Shown here: positions 45,746 through 54,108 of the stretch, piece after piece
Layout: every line of letters begins with the position of its first letter
Position numbering within the stretch: the first letter of the stretch is position 1
Origin: Caldilineaceae bacterium
GTDB taxonomy: Bacteria; Chloroflexota; Anaerolineae; Caldilineales; Caldilineaceae
Assembly: GCA_011523365.1 (NCBI GenBank)
Contig: WTGY01000029.1
Span: forward strand, 1-58,589
Direction of reading: 5' to 3'
Length of the DNA: 58,589 nt
Notes under the pieces: model-generated
Databases searched by the model: none
What the model was told of the DNA's origin: nothing
The model's input: the letters and a program-made list of their open reading frames with translations, nothing else
Translations under genes and position numbers: made by a program

Positions 45746-46837
45746 TCACCACGCCACACGGTACTTGAAAATCAGGTTTTCGCCCTGAACATAAAGTATG
45801 CTGTCGTCCGCTTTGGAGACGGTCAGGCCATACCCGTGTCGATGTAGGCCGGCCCCATAGTGATGCACCATCCGATCATGTGCTTCTATAGTGCCGATCT
45901 GTCCAATCAGTTGTTTTGACCCAACGTCGAAGACCCAAATCCACCGTGACTCTCCGACTACCCGCCAATTCAGCGGGTCAGTCAGATTGTATGTTTCCAT
46001 CGGTGGTTCGTGCTTGTGCACTCCGCTCACATACAGGCGACCCTCGCTATCCATCGACAACTGTCGCGGTCTGAATACGATTCCCTCTCCGAAACTGCCA
46101 TCGCACAGTCCGATACCTCTGAAGGCAACCAGCCTGTCGTTATCACAGTCTGCGACGAAAATGTCCGCGCCCCAATTGTTTCGATCACTAATATGTTGCG
46201 CGCCGTGATTGACCACAATGCCTGTAGGTCCAATTGGGCCGGGGCCGATTCCTGGCCCAAAATCGAGTCCATACTCCCTGATAGGCATTGCTCCGCCAAA
46301 CTGGCCCAACCCCGTACCGTGACTGCCGAACTGTGCCTCGAACTGTCCGTCCTGATCCAACTTCTGTACGCGGTGGTTGCCTCCAATGGCTGTATGGGAG
46401 TCGCTGACCAGCATGTAACCGTTTTCATCGATCGTGATTCCCAATGGGCCCTCACCGCCGAACTGCCCATAGCCCACTCCCTGGCTGCCAAAGATCAGCA
46501 GTTGATTTCCATCCGCATCGAATTTCTGTACGCGGCAGTTGAGGGTATCACAGACATAAACATTGCTGTCACTGTCGGTGCAGATAGCTCGCGGGCTATT
46601 GAATTCGCCCATCGCCGTTCCGGCCCAGGGCTCCCCCGCGCTGTCAACCCCCCCAACTTTCCAGATTAAGTTACCGCTGGAGTCTAGTTTCAAAATGCGA
46701 TGGTTTCCTGTATCGGCGACAACGAGGTTCCCCGCGCAATCGGTTGCCAGGGCTTCAGGTTGGCGGAATTCATTGTCTCCGTTCCCTCCTTCTGAAGTTC
46801 CCCATGTGGCTAAGAGTTCCACCTGTGGTTGATTCAT
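45746..46837 (-). CDS. NHL-repeat beta-propeller protein 2
   Basis: 363 residues. I chose the ATG at 46837 because GAGGG then lies 7 bp upstream; the ATG at 46843 would be 1 bp away. It shares the start (ELLATWGTSEGGNGDNEF) and end (HRHGYGLTVSKADDSILYVQ) with propeller 1, so the two are tandem paralogs. Blades include FRQPEALATDCAGNLVVADT, FNSPRAICTDSDSNVYVCDT and EGPLGITIDENGYMLVSDS. Also lacks a signal peptide. Confidence 0.85.
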   Translation of the reverse strand: MNQPQVELLATWGTSEGGNGDNEFRQPEALATDCAGNLVVADTGNHRILKLDSSGNLIWKVGGVDSAGEPWAGTAMGEFNSPRAICTDSDSNVYVCDTLNCRVQKFDADGNQLLIFGSQGVGYGQFGGEGPLGITIDENGYMLVSDSHTAIGGNHRVQKLDQDGQFEAQFGSHGTGLGQFGGAMPIREYGLDFGPGIGPGPIGPTGIVVNHGAQHISDRNNWGADIFVADCDNDRLVAFRGIGLCDGSFGEGIVFRPRQLSMDSEGRLYVSGVHKHEPPMETYNLTDPLNWRVVGESRWIWVFDVGSKQLIGQIGTIEAHDRMVHHYGAGLHRHGYGLTVSKADDSILYVQGENLIFKYRVAW

Positions 46838-46843
46838 GACCAT

Positions 46844-47221
46844 ACCCTCATTTCAGCTTCTAGTGTTTGCTCATAGGCAAGCGTAAGATTCTCGGCCCTC
46901 AATGAGTAGATCTCTGACTCGCCAGGTTGGACTGAGCATCTGAGTCGCGGTTGCTGCAACGGTGCGCCTATTCGCTGGCCAAAAAGGTTAGGAGCAAGCA
47001 TTCTGCTTGATCGTGAGCGTGTTGCAACTTTGTTGGGCAAGCCGTCTGTTGCTTGGGGGCTAACTCCAATTGCAAGGATTCACTCTGGCTATCCATACTC
47101 CCTCGACAGGTCCTCCCCTGTTCTATCGTGAGTCCATGCTTGCAGCCTTCCCCGAGTTGGTTCGTCACTTCATTTCCGCCCAAGTACCTCGATGGCGTCC
47201 TGGCTCCCAATCATTCCCAAG
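46844..47221. other. 378-bp gap between the permease and propeller genes
   Basis: No supported ORF, and in particular no trace of an ABC ATPase (no Walker A in any frame). Base composition is more even than in the flanking core genome. Confidence 0.5.
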
Positions 47222-48139
47222 TCAGCGTGCGAGCCGGCGCAACATTGGATCCAGCGCGTCTCGCAAGCCATCTCCAAAGGAATTGAGCCCGAAGACAAAC
47301 AGTGCGATAGCCAACCCGGGGAACAGGACGACATGGGGAGCGACCGTAGTGTAGGTGCGACCTCGACTGAGCATCGCGCCCCATTCGGGCGTGGGTGCTT
47401 GCACGCCCAGCCCCAAAAACCCCAGGGTGGCAGCGTGAATGATCGCGCCGCCTGTAGACAACGTGGCTTGTACGACAAGCGGGCTTATTGCATTGGGCAA
47501 GAGATGCCTGAGCAAAATGAGCCTGTGAGAAACACCAATGCAGCGCGCGGCGAGAACATAGTCGAATTCTTTCGTCGCCAGAATGCTGCCGCGCGCGAGA
47601 CGCGCCAGTGTGGGGAGACGGGTGACGCTTACGGCGATAATGAGACTGGATACACCTGGTTCCAGGACGCTGATCAACGCAATGGCGAGGATGAGGCTTG
47701 GAAACGCCAGCAAAACATCCACGAAGCGCATGGCGATCATGTCCCATCTACCGCCGAAGTAACCGGCCGTTGCCCCCAGCGCCACGCCAAATACGACAGC
47801 CAGTCCGACACTCAAGAGTGCCACGCCTGTAGAAATACGGGCGCCATGTAACAGGCGGCTGGCTACATCGCGTCCCATTTCGTCTGTTCCCAGGATGTGT
47901 TGGACTGAAGGACCTTGCAACCGGTCGCGCAATTCTGCGAGGTTCGGATCGTAGGGAGCGATACCAGGACCAATAACGGCCAGCAAAAGAAACAGCAGTG
48001 TGATTGCAGCACCCAGGGAAGTCAATCTGTTCCCCTGAAATATTGCCCAATACTCTGCCAGCTTTGCTCGGAGCCTGAACTCAGGCATATTCTTATCGAT
48101 TTCGATGCCGGCTGCCCGGTTATTTGGTCTATCCTTCAT
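47222..48139 (-). CDS. Oligopeptide-type ABC permease, DppC/OppC family
   Basis: 305 residues. An N-terminal helix (SLGAAITLLFLLLAVIGPGI) is followed by APYDPN, typical of DppC. The cytoplasmic EAA loop RCIGVSHRLILLRHLLPNAI would contact an ATPase. About six helices. Starts 11 bp inside the dppB-like gene. Confidence 0.92.
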   Translation of the reverse strand: MKDRPNNRAAGIEIDKNMPEFRLRAKLAEYWAIFQGNRLTSLGAAITLLFLLLAVIGPGIAPYDPNLAELRDRLQGPSVQHILGTDEMGRDVASRLLHGARISTGVALLSVGLAVVFGVALGATAGYFGGRWDMIAMRFVDVLLAFPSLILAIALISVLEPGVSSLIIAVSVTRLPTLARLARGSILATKEFDYVLAARCIGVSHRLILLRHLLPNAISPLVVQATLSTGGAIIHAATLGFLGLGVQAPTPEWGAMLSRGRTYTTVAPHVVLFPGLAIALFVFGLNSFGDGLRDALDPMLRRLAR

Positions 48140-49058
48140 AACGCACGCGCGGGTCGAGATAGGAGTAGGTCAGATCCACGGCCAAAGTAACAAACATGAA
48201 GACGACGGAGTAAAACAGTACGACTCCTTGTACGACGGGGTAGTCACGCTGGCTGATTCCAGTGAAAAGTAGCCAACCCATGCCCGGCCAACTGAAGATG
48301 GTTTCAACGACGACTGTGCCCCCCAGCAGGCTACCCAGCTGAAGACCTAGAACTGTCACGACGGGTATCAGCGCATTGCGGAGTGCATGCCTGGCTATAA
48401 CGGCGCGTTCGGCCAAACCTTTCGCGCGCGCCGTACGTACATAATCCGAATTGATCACTTCCAACATGCCTGCGCGTGTCAACCGCGCAATGATAGCGAT
48501 CAAGGGGGCGGATAGCGACAAGGTGGGTAAAATCACATATCTGGGGTCGAGAGCCTGTTTGCCCAATGAAGGAAGCCAGCGAAGATTGACTGAGAAGACG
48601 AGAATGAGCAACAGAGCCAGCCAGAAGTTGGGGGTGCAATATCCAATGACGGCAGCAGTTAAAGTCAGGTAGTCATAGGCTGAGTTACGCCGAATTGCGG
48701 AAACGATACCGGCTGAGACGCCGACCAGCGTACTGAACAACATGGCCATGAAGGTCAACTGCAAGGTCACGGGGAGCCTGGACAGGATCAGACCCGCTAC
48801 CGGCTCATGTGTAATAAAGGAGTTCCCCATGTCTCCACGTGCCAGGCGCGCCAGGAAGCGCACATACTGGACCAGTAACGGATCGTTAAGACCCAACTGG
48901 TCCTGGGCGCGCTCGATGTCCTCGGAAGTTGCGACCTGGCCCAGCCCAATTCGGGCTGGGTCACCCGGAGCAAGGTGTAAGGTCAGAAAAACGAGTGTGA
49001 CGACAGCCAAAGCGGTCGGGAATATAACGAGCACCCGACGTTGTAAGTATTGGCCCAT
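48129..49058 (-). CDS. Oligopeptide-type ABC permease, DppB/OppB family
   Basis: 309 residues from ATG 49058, with TTGAGG 9-10 bp upstream; the longer frame begins with TTG. LAPGDPARIGLG, LGLNDPLLVQYVRFLARLAR and GDMGNSF are DppB marks. The EAA loop is RTARAKGLAERAVIARHALR. Six helices. With the other permease it forms the channel of a peptide or similar solute importer. Confidence 0.93.
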   Translation of the reverse strand: MGQYLQRRVLVIFPTALAVVTLVFLTLHLAPGDPARIGLGQVATSEDIERAQDQLGLNDPLLVQYVRFLARLARGDMGNSFITHEPVAGLILSRLPVTLQLTFMAMLFSTLVGVSAGIVSAIRRNSAYDYLTLTAAVIGYCTPNFWLALLLILVFSVNLRWLPSLGKQALDPRYVILPTLSLSAPLIAIIARLTRAGMLEVINSDYVRTARAKGLAERAVIARHALRNALIPVVTVLGLQLGSLLGGTVVVETIFSWPGMGWLLFTGISQRDYPVVQGVVLFYSVVFMFVTLAVDLTYSYLDPRVRYEG

Positions 49059-49198
49059 CTGCACAGACCTCAATAGAGGGAGGTATGCCTACTGGGCATA
49101 GCGAGCCGACAATGAAAAAAGAGTCATGTCAGCTAAGTTATGGGTCGATTTGGCGTTCAGTTCTTCGAAAGTCTGGCGACGACTTTGGACCGAACTAC

Positions 49199-49303
49199 GG
49201 GTGCATCCCAGATTCGTGAGGGCATCCGCAACAGCACGTTGCCTAAGTCAATCATGCTGCCCAATCGTGAACCGGAAACTCACGTTGATCTTGGGATGCA
49301 CCC
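49199..49303 (+). mobile_element. 105-bp inverted-repeat element between SBP and permease genes
   Basis: GGGTGCATCCCA (49199-49210) and its inverse TGGGATGCACCC (49292-49303) bound 105 bp, the same ends as the element at 24509. No exact target duplication is seen in the flanks. It sits in the 308-bp gap inside the transporter operon and could form a long hairpin in the transcript. Confidence 0.7.
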
Positions 49304-49366
49304 CTTGAACGACAGTCTACTGTCCAGGGTTATCCTTGTGTCGCATGGCAACTCTGACAACTGCCA

Positions 49367-51010
49367 TCAGCACTTTCGGGCTTCCGAGAGATGCAGGAAG
49401 GACATGGGGTAGACATCCGCTCCCTCAACATCGGCGCGCGTGCCAACCAGGAGGTCCGGCGCATAGAGCCATATCCATGGCGCATCCTCCCAAAGCAGTT
49501 CCTGAACTCCCTCAAGTTTTTGGGCGCGCGACTGTTGGTCTACATCTAACCAGGCCTCTGCCAGGAGTTCATCAACCTCTGTGTTGTAATACCAACCGTA
49601 GTTGCCCTCGTAAGGGAGTCCCGTCGGCTCCGGATTCGAGCGAAAATCGAAAGTAAGGTAACGGGTTGAACTGCCGGCTGATGGGTTGAACGAGATCAGG
49701 AAAAGATCGGCATCCATTTCTCCGCGTTCCGGCGCGACAGTCTGTCCCCATGCTGCGGGTTCGATGGCTCTCAGCTGGAGATCTACACCGATCTTCTTCA
49801 AGTCGCTCTGCAATGCCTGCGCCACCTCGCCAGCTTTGAGCGCGGTTTCAACGTAGATGTAAGTGAGTTGGAGCGGCTCTCCATCCTTGTCAAGAACGCC
49901 GTCACCATCGGAGTCTTCCCAGCCGGCTTCAGCGAGAAGGGCCATTGCCTTTTCGGGGTCATGGGTGTATACGCCAATGCTCTTGTATCCTATCATGCCC
50001 GGAGCCAGCGGCGAGTCCAAAGCAGTCGCTGCACCTCCAAATACGGCGTCTACGATGGTAGCCTTGTCGATCGCGTAGTTAAAGGCATGTCGCACTCTCA
50101 GATCTTGAAAGAGCGGACGATCATGGTTGAAGCCTACGCCATGGTGGTAGAGCGATTTCTTCTGCAACACGTTGATGTTGGGATCGGCATCCAGGCTAGC
50201 CATTTCCTCAGCCGGAATGTCTTCAGCCAAATCGACTTCACCGGTGCGGAGTAGATTGGCGCGCGCGCTTGCTTCCGGCACGGGGATGACGACAATCCTG
50301 TCCAGAGGCGGACGACCACCATAATAGTCTTCGTTTCGTTCCAGCGTGAGACTCACGTTTGGCTTGAACTCGACGACCTTATAAGGGCCCGCGCCAACGG
50401 GATGCAATCCCACCTCTTTAGGTTCATACTCTTCGTAAGATGCCGGGCTCATGGTAACCCTCATATAGGCCGTCATGTAGTTCAAGAACGGCCCAAATGG
50501 TTCATCTGTACGCAGGATAACGGTATGGTCGTCGGGCGTTTCAATGGAGGTTATCTGTTCGAAGCGCGTTGATGTAGAAGCGGCAACCTCAGGCTCGCGT
50601 GCATGCTCGAAATGTGCCCTTACAGCTTCCGAAGTGAACGGAGTCCCATCGTGAAACGTGACGCCCTCGCGCAAATGGAAGGTCCATTCACGTCCATCCG
50701 ACGACGCTTCCCAGGACTCTGCAAGGTCTGGATACAGTTTGAGATCGGTGCCTACACGTACAAGCTTGTTGGAGATGAGATACAGTATCGCCGGACCAGA
50801 CGGATAGCCGACAATCTTGGCCGGATCAAGCCCCCCAATGGGGTTTCGCACAGCTACAGTGAGCGTACCACCTACACATGGCTCGGATTCTGCAGACGTT
50901 GTCTCGGGGGCCGCCGCGGGCGCAGGAGCGCATGCTGCTAACACCAATCCACCTGTGGCGATTCCGACCGTCTTCAAAAACGTTCGACGTGACATCTTAC
51001 GGGCAGTCAT
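49367..51010 (-). CDS. ABC transporter solute-binding lipoprotein, family 5 (peptide-type)
   Basis: 547 residues. A twin-arginine signal (SRRTFLKTVGIATGG) overlaps a lipobox LAAC, so it is probably Tat-exported and lipid-anchored. LAESWEASSDGREWTFHLRE, GVTFHDGTPFTSEAVRAHFE and YGGRPPLDRIVV are the SBP_bac_5 core; the C-terminal lobe has AFNYAIDKATIVDAV. The ligand could be an oligopeptide, opine, nickel complex or oligosaccharide. First gene of the transporter operon. Confidence 0.92.
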   Translation of the reverse strand: MTARKMSRRTFLKTVGIATGGLVLAACAPAPAAAPETTSAESEPCVGGTLTVAVRNPIGGLDPAKIVGYPSGPAILYLISNKLVRVGTDLKLYPDLAESWEASSDGREWTFHLREGVTFHDGTPFTSEAVRAHFEHAREPEVAASTSTRFEQITSIETPDDHTVILRTDEPFGPFLNYMTAYMRVTMSPASYEEYEPKEVGLHPVGAGPYKVVEFKPNVSLTLERNEDYYGGRPPLDRIVVIPVPEASARANLLRTGEVDLAEDIPAEEMASLDADPNINVLQKKSLYHHGVGFNHDRPLFQDLRVRHAFNYAIDKATIVDAVFGGAATALDSPLAPGMIGYKSIGVYTHDPEKAMALLAEAGWEDSDGDGVLDKDGEPLQLTYIYVETALKAGEVAQALQSDLKKIGVDLQLRAIEPAAWGQTVAPERGEMDADLFLISFNPSAGSSTRYLTFDFRSNPEPTGLPYEGNYGWYYNTEVDELLAEAWLDVDQQSRAQKLEGVQELLWEDAPWIWLYAPDLLVGTRADVEGADVYPMSFLHLSEARKC

Positions 51011-51262
51011 CTGTTTCTCCTCCTTAGTGCTCGTGCACAGATTGCAGGCTGGTCTACTCTGCTTTCTCCGAAGGGTGTAAACGACTTCCGGACATCCTTA
51101 GGCTTCGCTCTCAATTCGTAGGTAGTGTTTCAAGACGTCAACGAAGTTAGACCTGTCGTCGCAGAGGAAATTGGCAGATAGCCTGAATGCATGCCAGTAA
51201 ATTGAACGCGAATGTCCGACCTCCTGGTTACAGCCCTCAGACTCTGCACTCCGTAAGAAACC

Positions 51263-51276
51263 AGTTGATATCAACT
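51263..51276. promoter_or_regulatory. Operator-like perfect 14-bp palindrome
   Basis: AGTTGATATCAACT overlaps three bases of the -10 box of the SBP promoter and extends downstream, a classic repressor position. No regulator gene is present in the island. Confidence 0.7.
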
Positions 51277-51302
51277 ATATGATAAATACATTATGGTGTC
51301 AA
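51274..51302 (-). promoter_or_regulatory. Promoter of the SBP-permease operon
   Basis: TTGACA (51297-51302), 17-bp spacer, TATAGT (51274-51279) on the minus strand. A ~255-nt leader precedes the SBP start. Confidence 0.88.
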
Positions 51303-51323
51303 GTCAGTTTTTTCGATCCGGGT

Positions 51324-51998
51324 GGGTACATCCCAGATGAAGCGTCAGTTATTCTGAGAGGGACCAAGGGGGTATAGTGAGAAGGAAAAGGGAAAGAAAG
51401 AGAATGATTCGGAGACGGATTCAGGAAGGTGGTCAAGGGGAGTCTGCAGGTTCAGCGGGCGAAATGTACGAACGGCTGTTATCATGACGGCGCAGGGAAG
51501 CCGGTACCAGTTTTGGGGAGATCATGGAGTGGGTTCTTAAGGCGTGAGTGGCACTGATGAAACCGCCGGTAGGATAACGGTGAGGTGATGGCGGCATCGG
51601 CGGATGGAGCAATGCGTCCATCCGCATCAGAGGCCTCTCCCTACTTTGAAGCCCGAAAGCACCCAAAGCTCGCAGTCAACTTAGACCTTTTTTGCCTCGT
51701 ATCTCGCGTCTCTATCCCAACCCGAAGACGAACCTTCAGAAGTCAAACAGGCGGTCGTCTAGCTGTGGCAAATCCGACGACGTTTGAGCCAGGCTGCCCT
51801 TCGTAAAGCCGGTCCCACCACAGCAGCGGTACCATCGATTCCGCCGCCAGCACCTTGATTCATCAGCGTGTGAAGCAAGTTGGAATGCCCTGGTCCCAGG
51901 ATGGCGCAAAGGCCATGCTCGCTCCGTGCACGTCTTCTCAGCATCTGCGGGCATGAAGTCCCATTTGAGCTGATTCAACCCAACTCCGAAATGCACCC
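51324..51998 (+). mobile_element. 675-bp inverted-repeat element with degenerate transposase-like tail
   Basis: Bounded by GGGTACATCCC (51324-51334) and the inverse GAAATGCACCC (51988-51998), diverged forms of the ends at 24509. No exact target duplication. The interior has only short broken frames. The right part holds a transposase-C-terminus-like fragment listed separately. It separates the divergent promoters of the SBP operon and of small-protein copy 2. Confidence 0.55.
51852..51932 (+). pseudogene. Possible transposase C-terminal remnant
   Basis: The frame reads TLIHQRVKQVGMPWSQDGAK followed by AML. The pattern (helix)-R-x-K-x-x-x-M-x-W-x-x-x-G-A-x-A-M-L resembles the end of several bacterial transposases (ISKra4 and similar). 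It is open for only about 27 codons, with frame disruption after it. Family assignment is uncertain. Confidence 0.3.
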
Positions 51999-52013
51999 AC
52001 TCGGTCAAGGCTC

Positions 52014-52042
52014 TTGACACCCTAGAACGATTGTGCTATATT
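52014..52042 (+). promoter_or_regulatory. Promoter of small membrane protein gene, copy 2
   Basis: TTGACA (52014-52019), 17-bp spacer, TATATT (52037-52042). The end of the 675-bp element lies 15 bp upstream of the -35. Confidence 0.88.
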
Positions 52043-52096
52043 GGGCCAGTAAACTGAAATCCAGCTAGTCAGGCAGGGGACCAAAGAGGAAAAATC

Positions 52097-52261
52097 ATGG
52101 CGAAGGACTTAAAGAGGATGACGCGGATCGAGTTGGAATCTGAACTGGTCGCCGAGCGCGCCGCGACGCGCCGGAGTAACTTGATCATCCTGATGATGAC
52201 CGCGTTAGCCGTGCTGGGGTTTATGGTAATGGCCGGTACCGTTGCGCCATTTGCCGGCTGA
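52097..52261 (+). CDS. 54-residue single-helix membrane protein, copy 2
   Basis: Starts MAKDLKRMTRIELESELVAE and ends APFAG, with helix LIILMMTALAVLGFMVMAGT. 49 of 54 residues match copy 1, and leader blocks such as TGAAATCCAGC and AGTCAGGCAGG/AATCAGGCAGG are shared. AGAGGAAAA precedes the ATG. Conservation stops after the gene; the downstream hairpins differ. Coding conservation in both copies plus intact signals argue for expression and function. Confidence 0.8.
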   Translation: MAKDLKRMTRIELESELVAERAATRRSNLIILMMTALAVLGFMVMAGTVAPFAG

Positions 52262-52277
52262 ACCATCCAGCCGGAAT

Positions 52278-52315
52278 AAGGGGCTTGTAACTGTTTTGCT
52301 TGGCACAACCCCCTT
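52278..52315 (+). terminator. Terminator-like hairpin after copy 2
   Basis: AAGGGGCTTGT pairs with ACAACCCCCTT, 11 bp with one mismatch, around a 16-nt loop. It lies 17 bp after the stop. Confidence 0.6.
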
Positions 52316-52554
52316 GGTAACAGCATGTTTTGCATTGACTTCCTTAGGCTGGATGATCCTGTGGTTCAGTTCGACGAGACGAACGCGACGATAAAACAAC
52401 GGCCGACTCTCCAGACGCAAACACGCCAGCCACTTCGACTTTCTGACAAACGAAGAGATCGCAGCGATGGAATAGGCAGTGCAATCCGCCTATGGAAACG
52501 CAACTGCACCCCGAACCTGGTCTACATCCGATCTCCTCTCCTCGAGCAGCTTGT

Positions 52555-52956
52555 CTAACCGTCCGCCCCGTCCCCAATTGGCTGGTGGAAGTAGTAGCAG
52601 AGCCCATCCGGGGCGATAACGAAAAAGACCTGTAACTTCTGCCCATCGTTCTCGTCCACGCGCCAGTTCCCGATCTCGATCCCCTTGCCCTCCAGCTCCT
52701 GGCGCGCTCTGTGGACATCGGTCACTCGAATCGCCGCGCCATCGTTACTGGCATCACCGCCGTTTACGGCGAACCCGATGCGAACGCCGTCGCGCTCAAG
52801 AATGACCGTCGGCACAGGGTCATCACGTCGTTCGACCTCTTTGAGTCCAAACATATCTTGATACCACGCAGAAGCTCGGTCAATGTCTTCCACCGGCAGT
52901 GCCAGGACATCTTCAGCATAGGGAAAAGCAGCTTCATACAACCTGTTCGAGTTCAT
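52555..52956 (-). CDS. VOC-superfamily (glyoxalase-like) protein
   Basis: 133 residues. Two beta-alpha-beta-beta-beta modules: VLALPVEDIDRASAWYQDMF with PTVILERDGVRIGFAVNG, and AAIRVTDVHRARQELEGKGI with VFFVIAPDGLCYYFHQP. The metal ligands of true glyoxalase I are not obvious. Function (lyase, dioxygenase or antibiotic-binding type) is unassigned. AGGAG precedes the ATG. Confidence 0.85.
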   Translation of the reverse strand: MNSNRLYEAAFPYAEDVLALPVEDIDRASAWYQDMFGLKEVERRDDPVPTVILERDGVRIGFAVNGGDASNDGAAIRVTDVHRARQELEGKGIEIGNWRVDENDGQKLQVFFVIAPDGLCYYFHQPIGDGADG

Positions 52957-53208
52957 AACCCTTTCTCCTATTCGGGCGAAAGTCGAGCTAAAGTTTAAAG
53001 AAGAATTTCTGGATCAATGCCATTGTCCGGATGCGGACCAGATGCAACCATTCCAGGAGGGGGATCGCCTGCCGGGGTTACGCCCGCATTGCCGGGTTGC
53101 CTGAAATGACGAGCGATGGCAAGCGATGGCAGTTGTCGGCAAGTTTCAGGAATCCGCTATTCTTATCACCGTGAGGAACGCAAGGAAGCATCCATCCTTG
53201 CCAAAGGT
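52957..53208. other. Intergenic gap, nothing recognised
   Basis: 252 bp with a short direct repeat (GCGATGGCA twice) and no ORF or known structure. Confidence 0.4.
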
Positions 53209-53598
53209 TCACCCCCCGAGAGTTTCTCTGCGCTTATCAAGTGCTTGCCTGATAAGTGCCAGGACCGCCGGTTGATTTGCGTCATCAACTGAGCGAATCT
53301 TCACATGGCGCATTTTGGCGCCCGTCCCCTCCAGCAGACCCGCCGGATCTGCCAGGTCAGCACCTTGGTAAAATCCAAGATTGACCCATTTCTTATGCGG
53401 CAGAATATAGGCGTAGCCATCGAGCATCTTCCGTGGACCCACGCCATAAGTCGCAGCTCGGTCGCCAAGGCGAACCACTTCGCATGCATTCCGATCGACT
53501 TGGAACACGGTTTCCCGAAGCGCTGTTACAATAGGCCGTGTGGTCTCTTCAGAGAGCTGCAGCAACTCTTCGAATGTTCCGAGTTTCGCTTTGGTCAT
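53209..53598 (-). CDS. DUF1801 (YdhG-like) protein
   Basis: 129 residues. ETVFQVDRNACEVVRLGDRA, KMLDGYAYILPHKKWVNLGF and GTGAKMRHVKIRSVDDA match the DUF1801 fold. The family has no settled function; members are small soluble proteins often moved horizontally. Stands alone. Confidence 0.8.
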   Translation of the reverse strand: MTKAKLGTFEELLQLSEETTRPIVTALRETVFQVDRNACEVVRLGDRAATYGVGPRKMLDGYAYILPHKKWVNLGFYQGADLADPAGLLEGTGAKMRHVKIRSVDDANQPAVLALIRQALDKRRETLGG

Positions 53599-53822
53599 TT
53601 CGGATACTTCTCTCTCTTGGTGTCTTCCCAGGGCCTTTATCCTGATCCGCCGCTTCCGCCGTTTCTCCGACTTTGGGACAAGAACATCCGGACCATTTTT
53701 TCGCTAGATGATTGCTTTGATCCGGCCTGTGCGCCACTTGCCGGGGACCGGAATAGGGCTAGCGCACCGGATTGAGGAGCCTGTGGGAAAAGGCCTCTGC
53801 CCTCTGAAAAACGCCAGATACG

Positions 53823-53858
53823 GCGAGGTCCCGAAGGGAATACACTTCGGGACCTCGC
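53823..53858. terminator. Perfect 14-bp hairpin downstream of tRNA-Asn
   Basis: GCGAGGTCCCGAAG and CTTCGGGACCTCGC with an 8-nt loop. No U tract on either side. It lies 42 bp past the tRNA 3' end on the minus strand and could stop transcription from tRNA and rpoD, or protect 3' ends. Confidence 0.6.
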
Positions 53859-53900
53859 GTTAGCTATCTAGTCGTCTCGGCTGGCGGTCGAATGTTCAGG

Positions 53901-53974
<74 letters not shown>

Positions 53975-54108
53975 CACTCCATTTCTGACGTGGTCGCTTG
54001 GGGCCCGCAGATGGCGGAATCCATCAAGACAACAAGTAGCCAGTTTACCAATCTGGCCGGGCAACTGTCAAAACTTCGACCTCGCCGAAACGGCTCTGAT
54101 GCAGGCCA

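Noticed and set aside
46010..47851. Plus-strand ORFs of ~219 codons over the propeller and permease genes
   Set aside because: Antisense to well-supported genes, with no motifs.
43150..52097. Composite transposon made by the two small-protein copies
   Set aside because: The repeats encode no transposase and lack terminal inverted repeats; they are better seen as a gene duplication that permits recombination.
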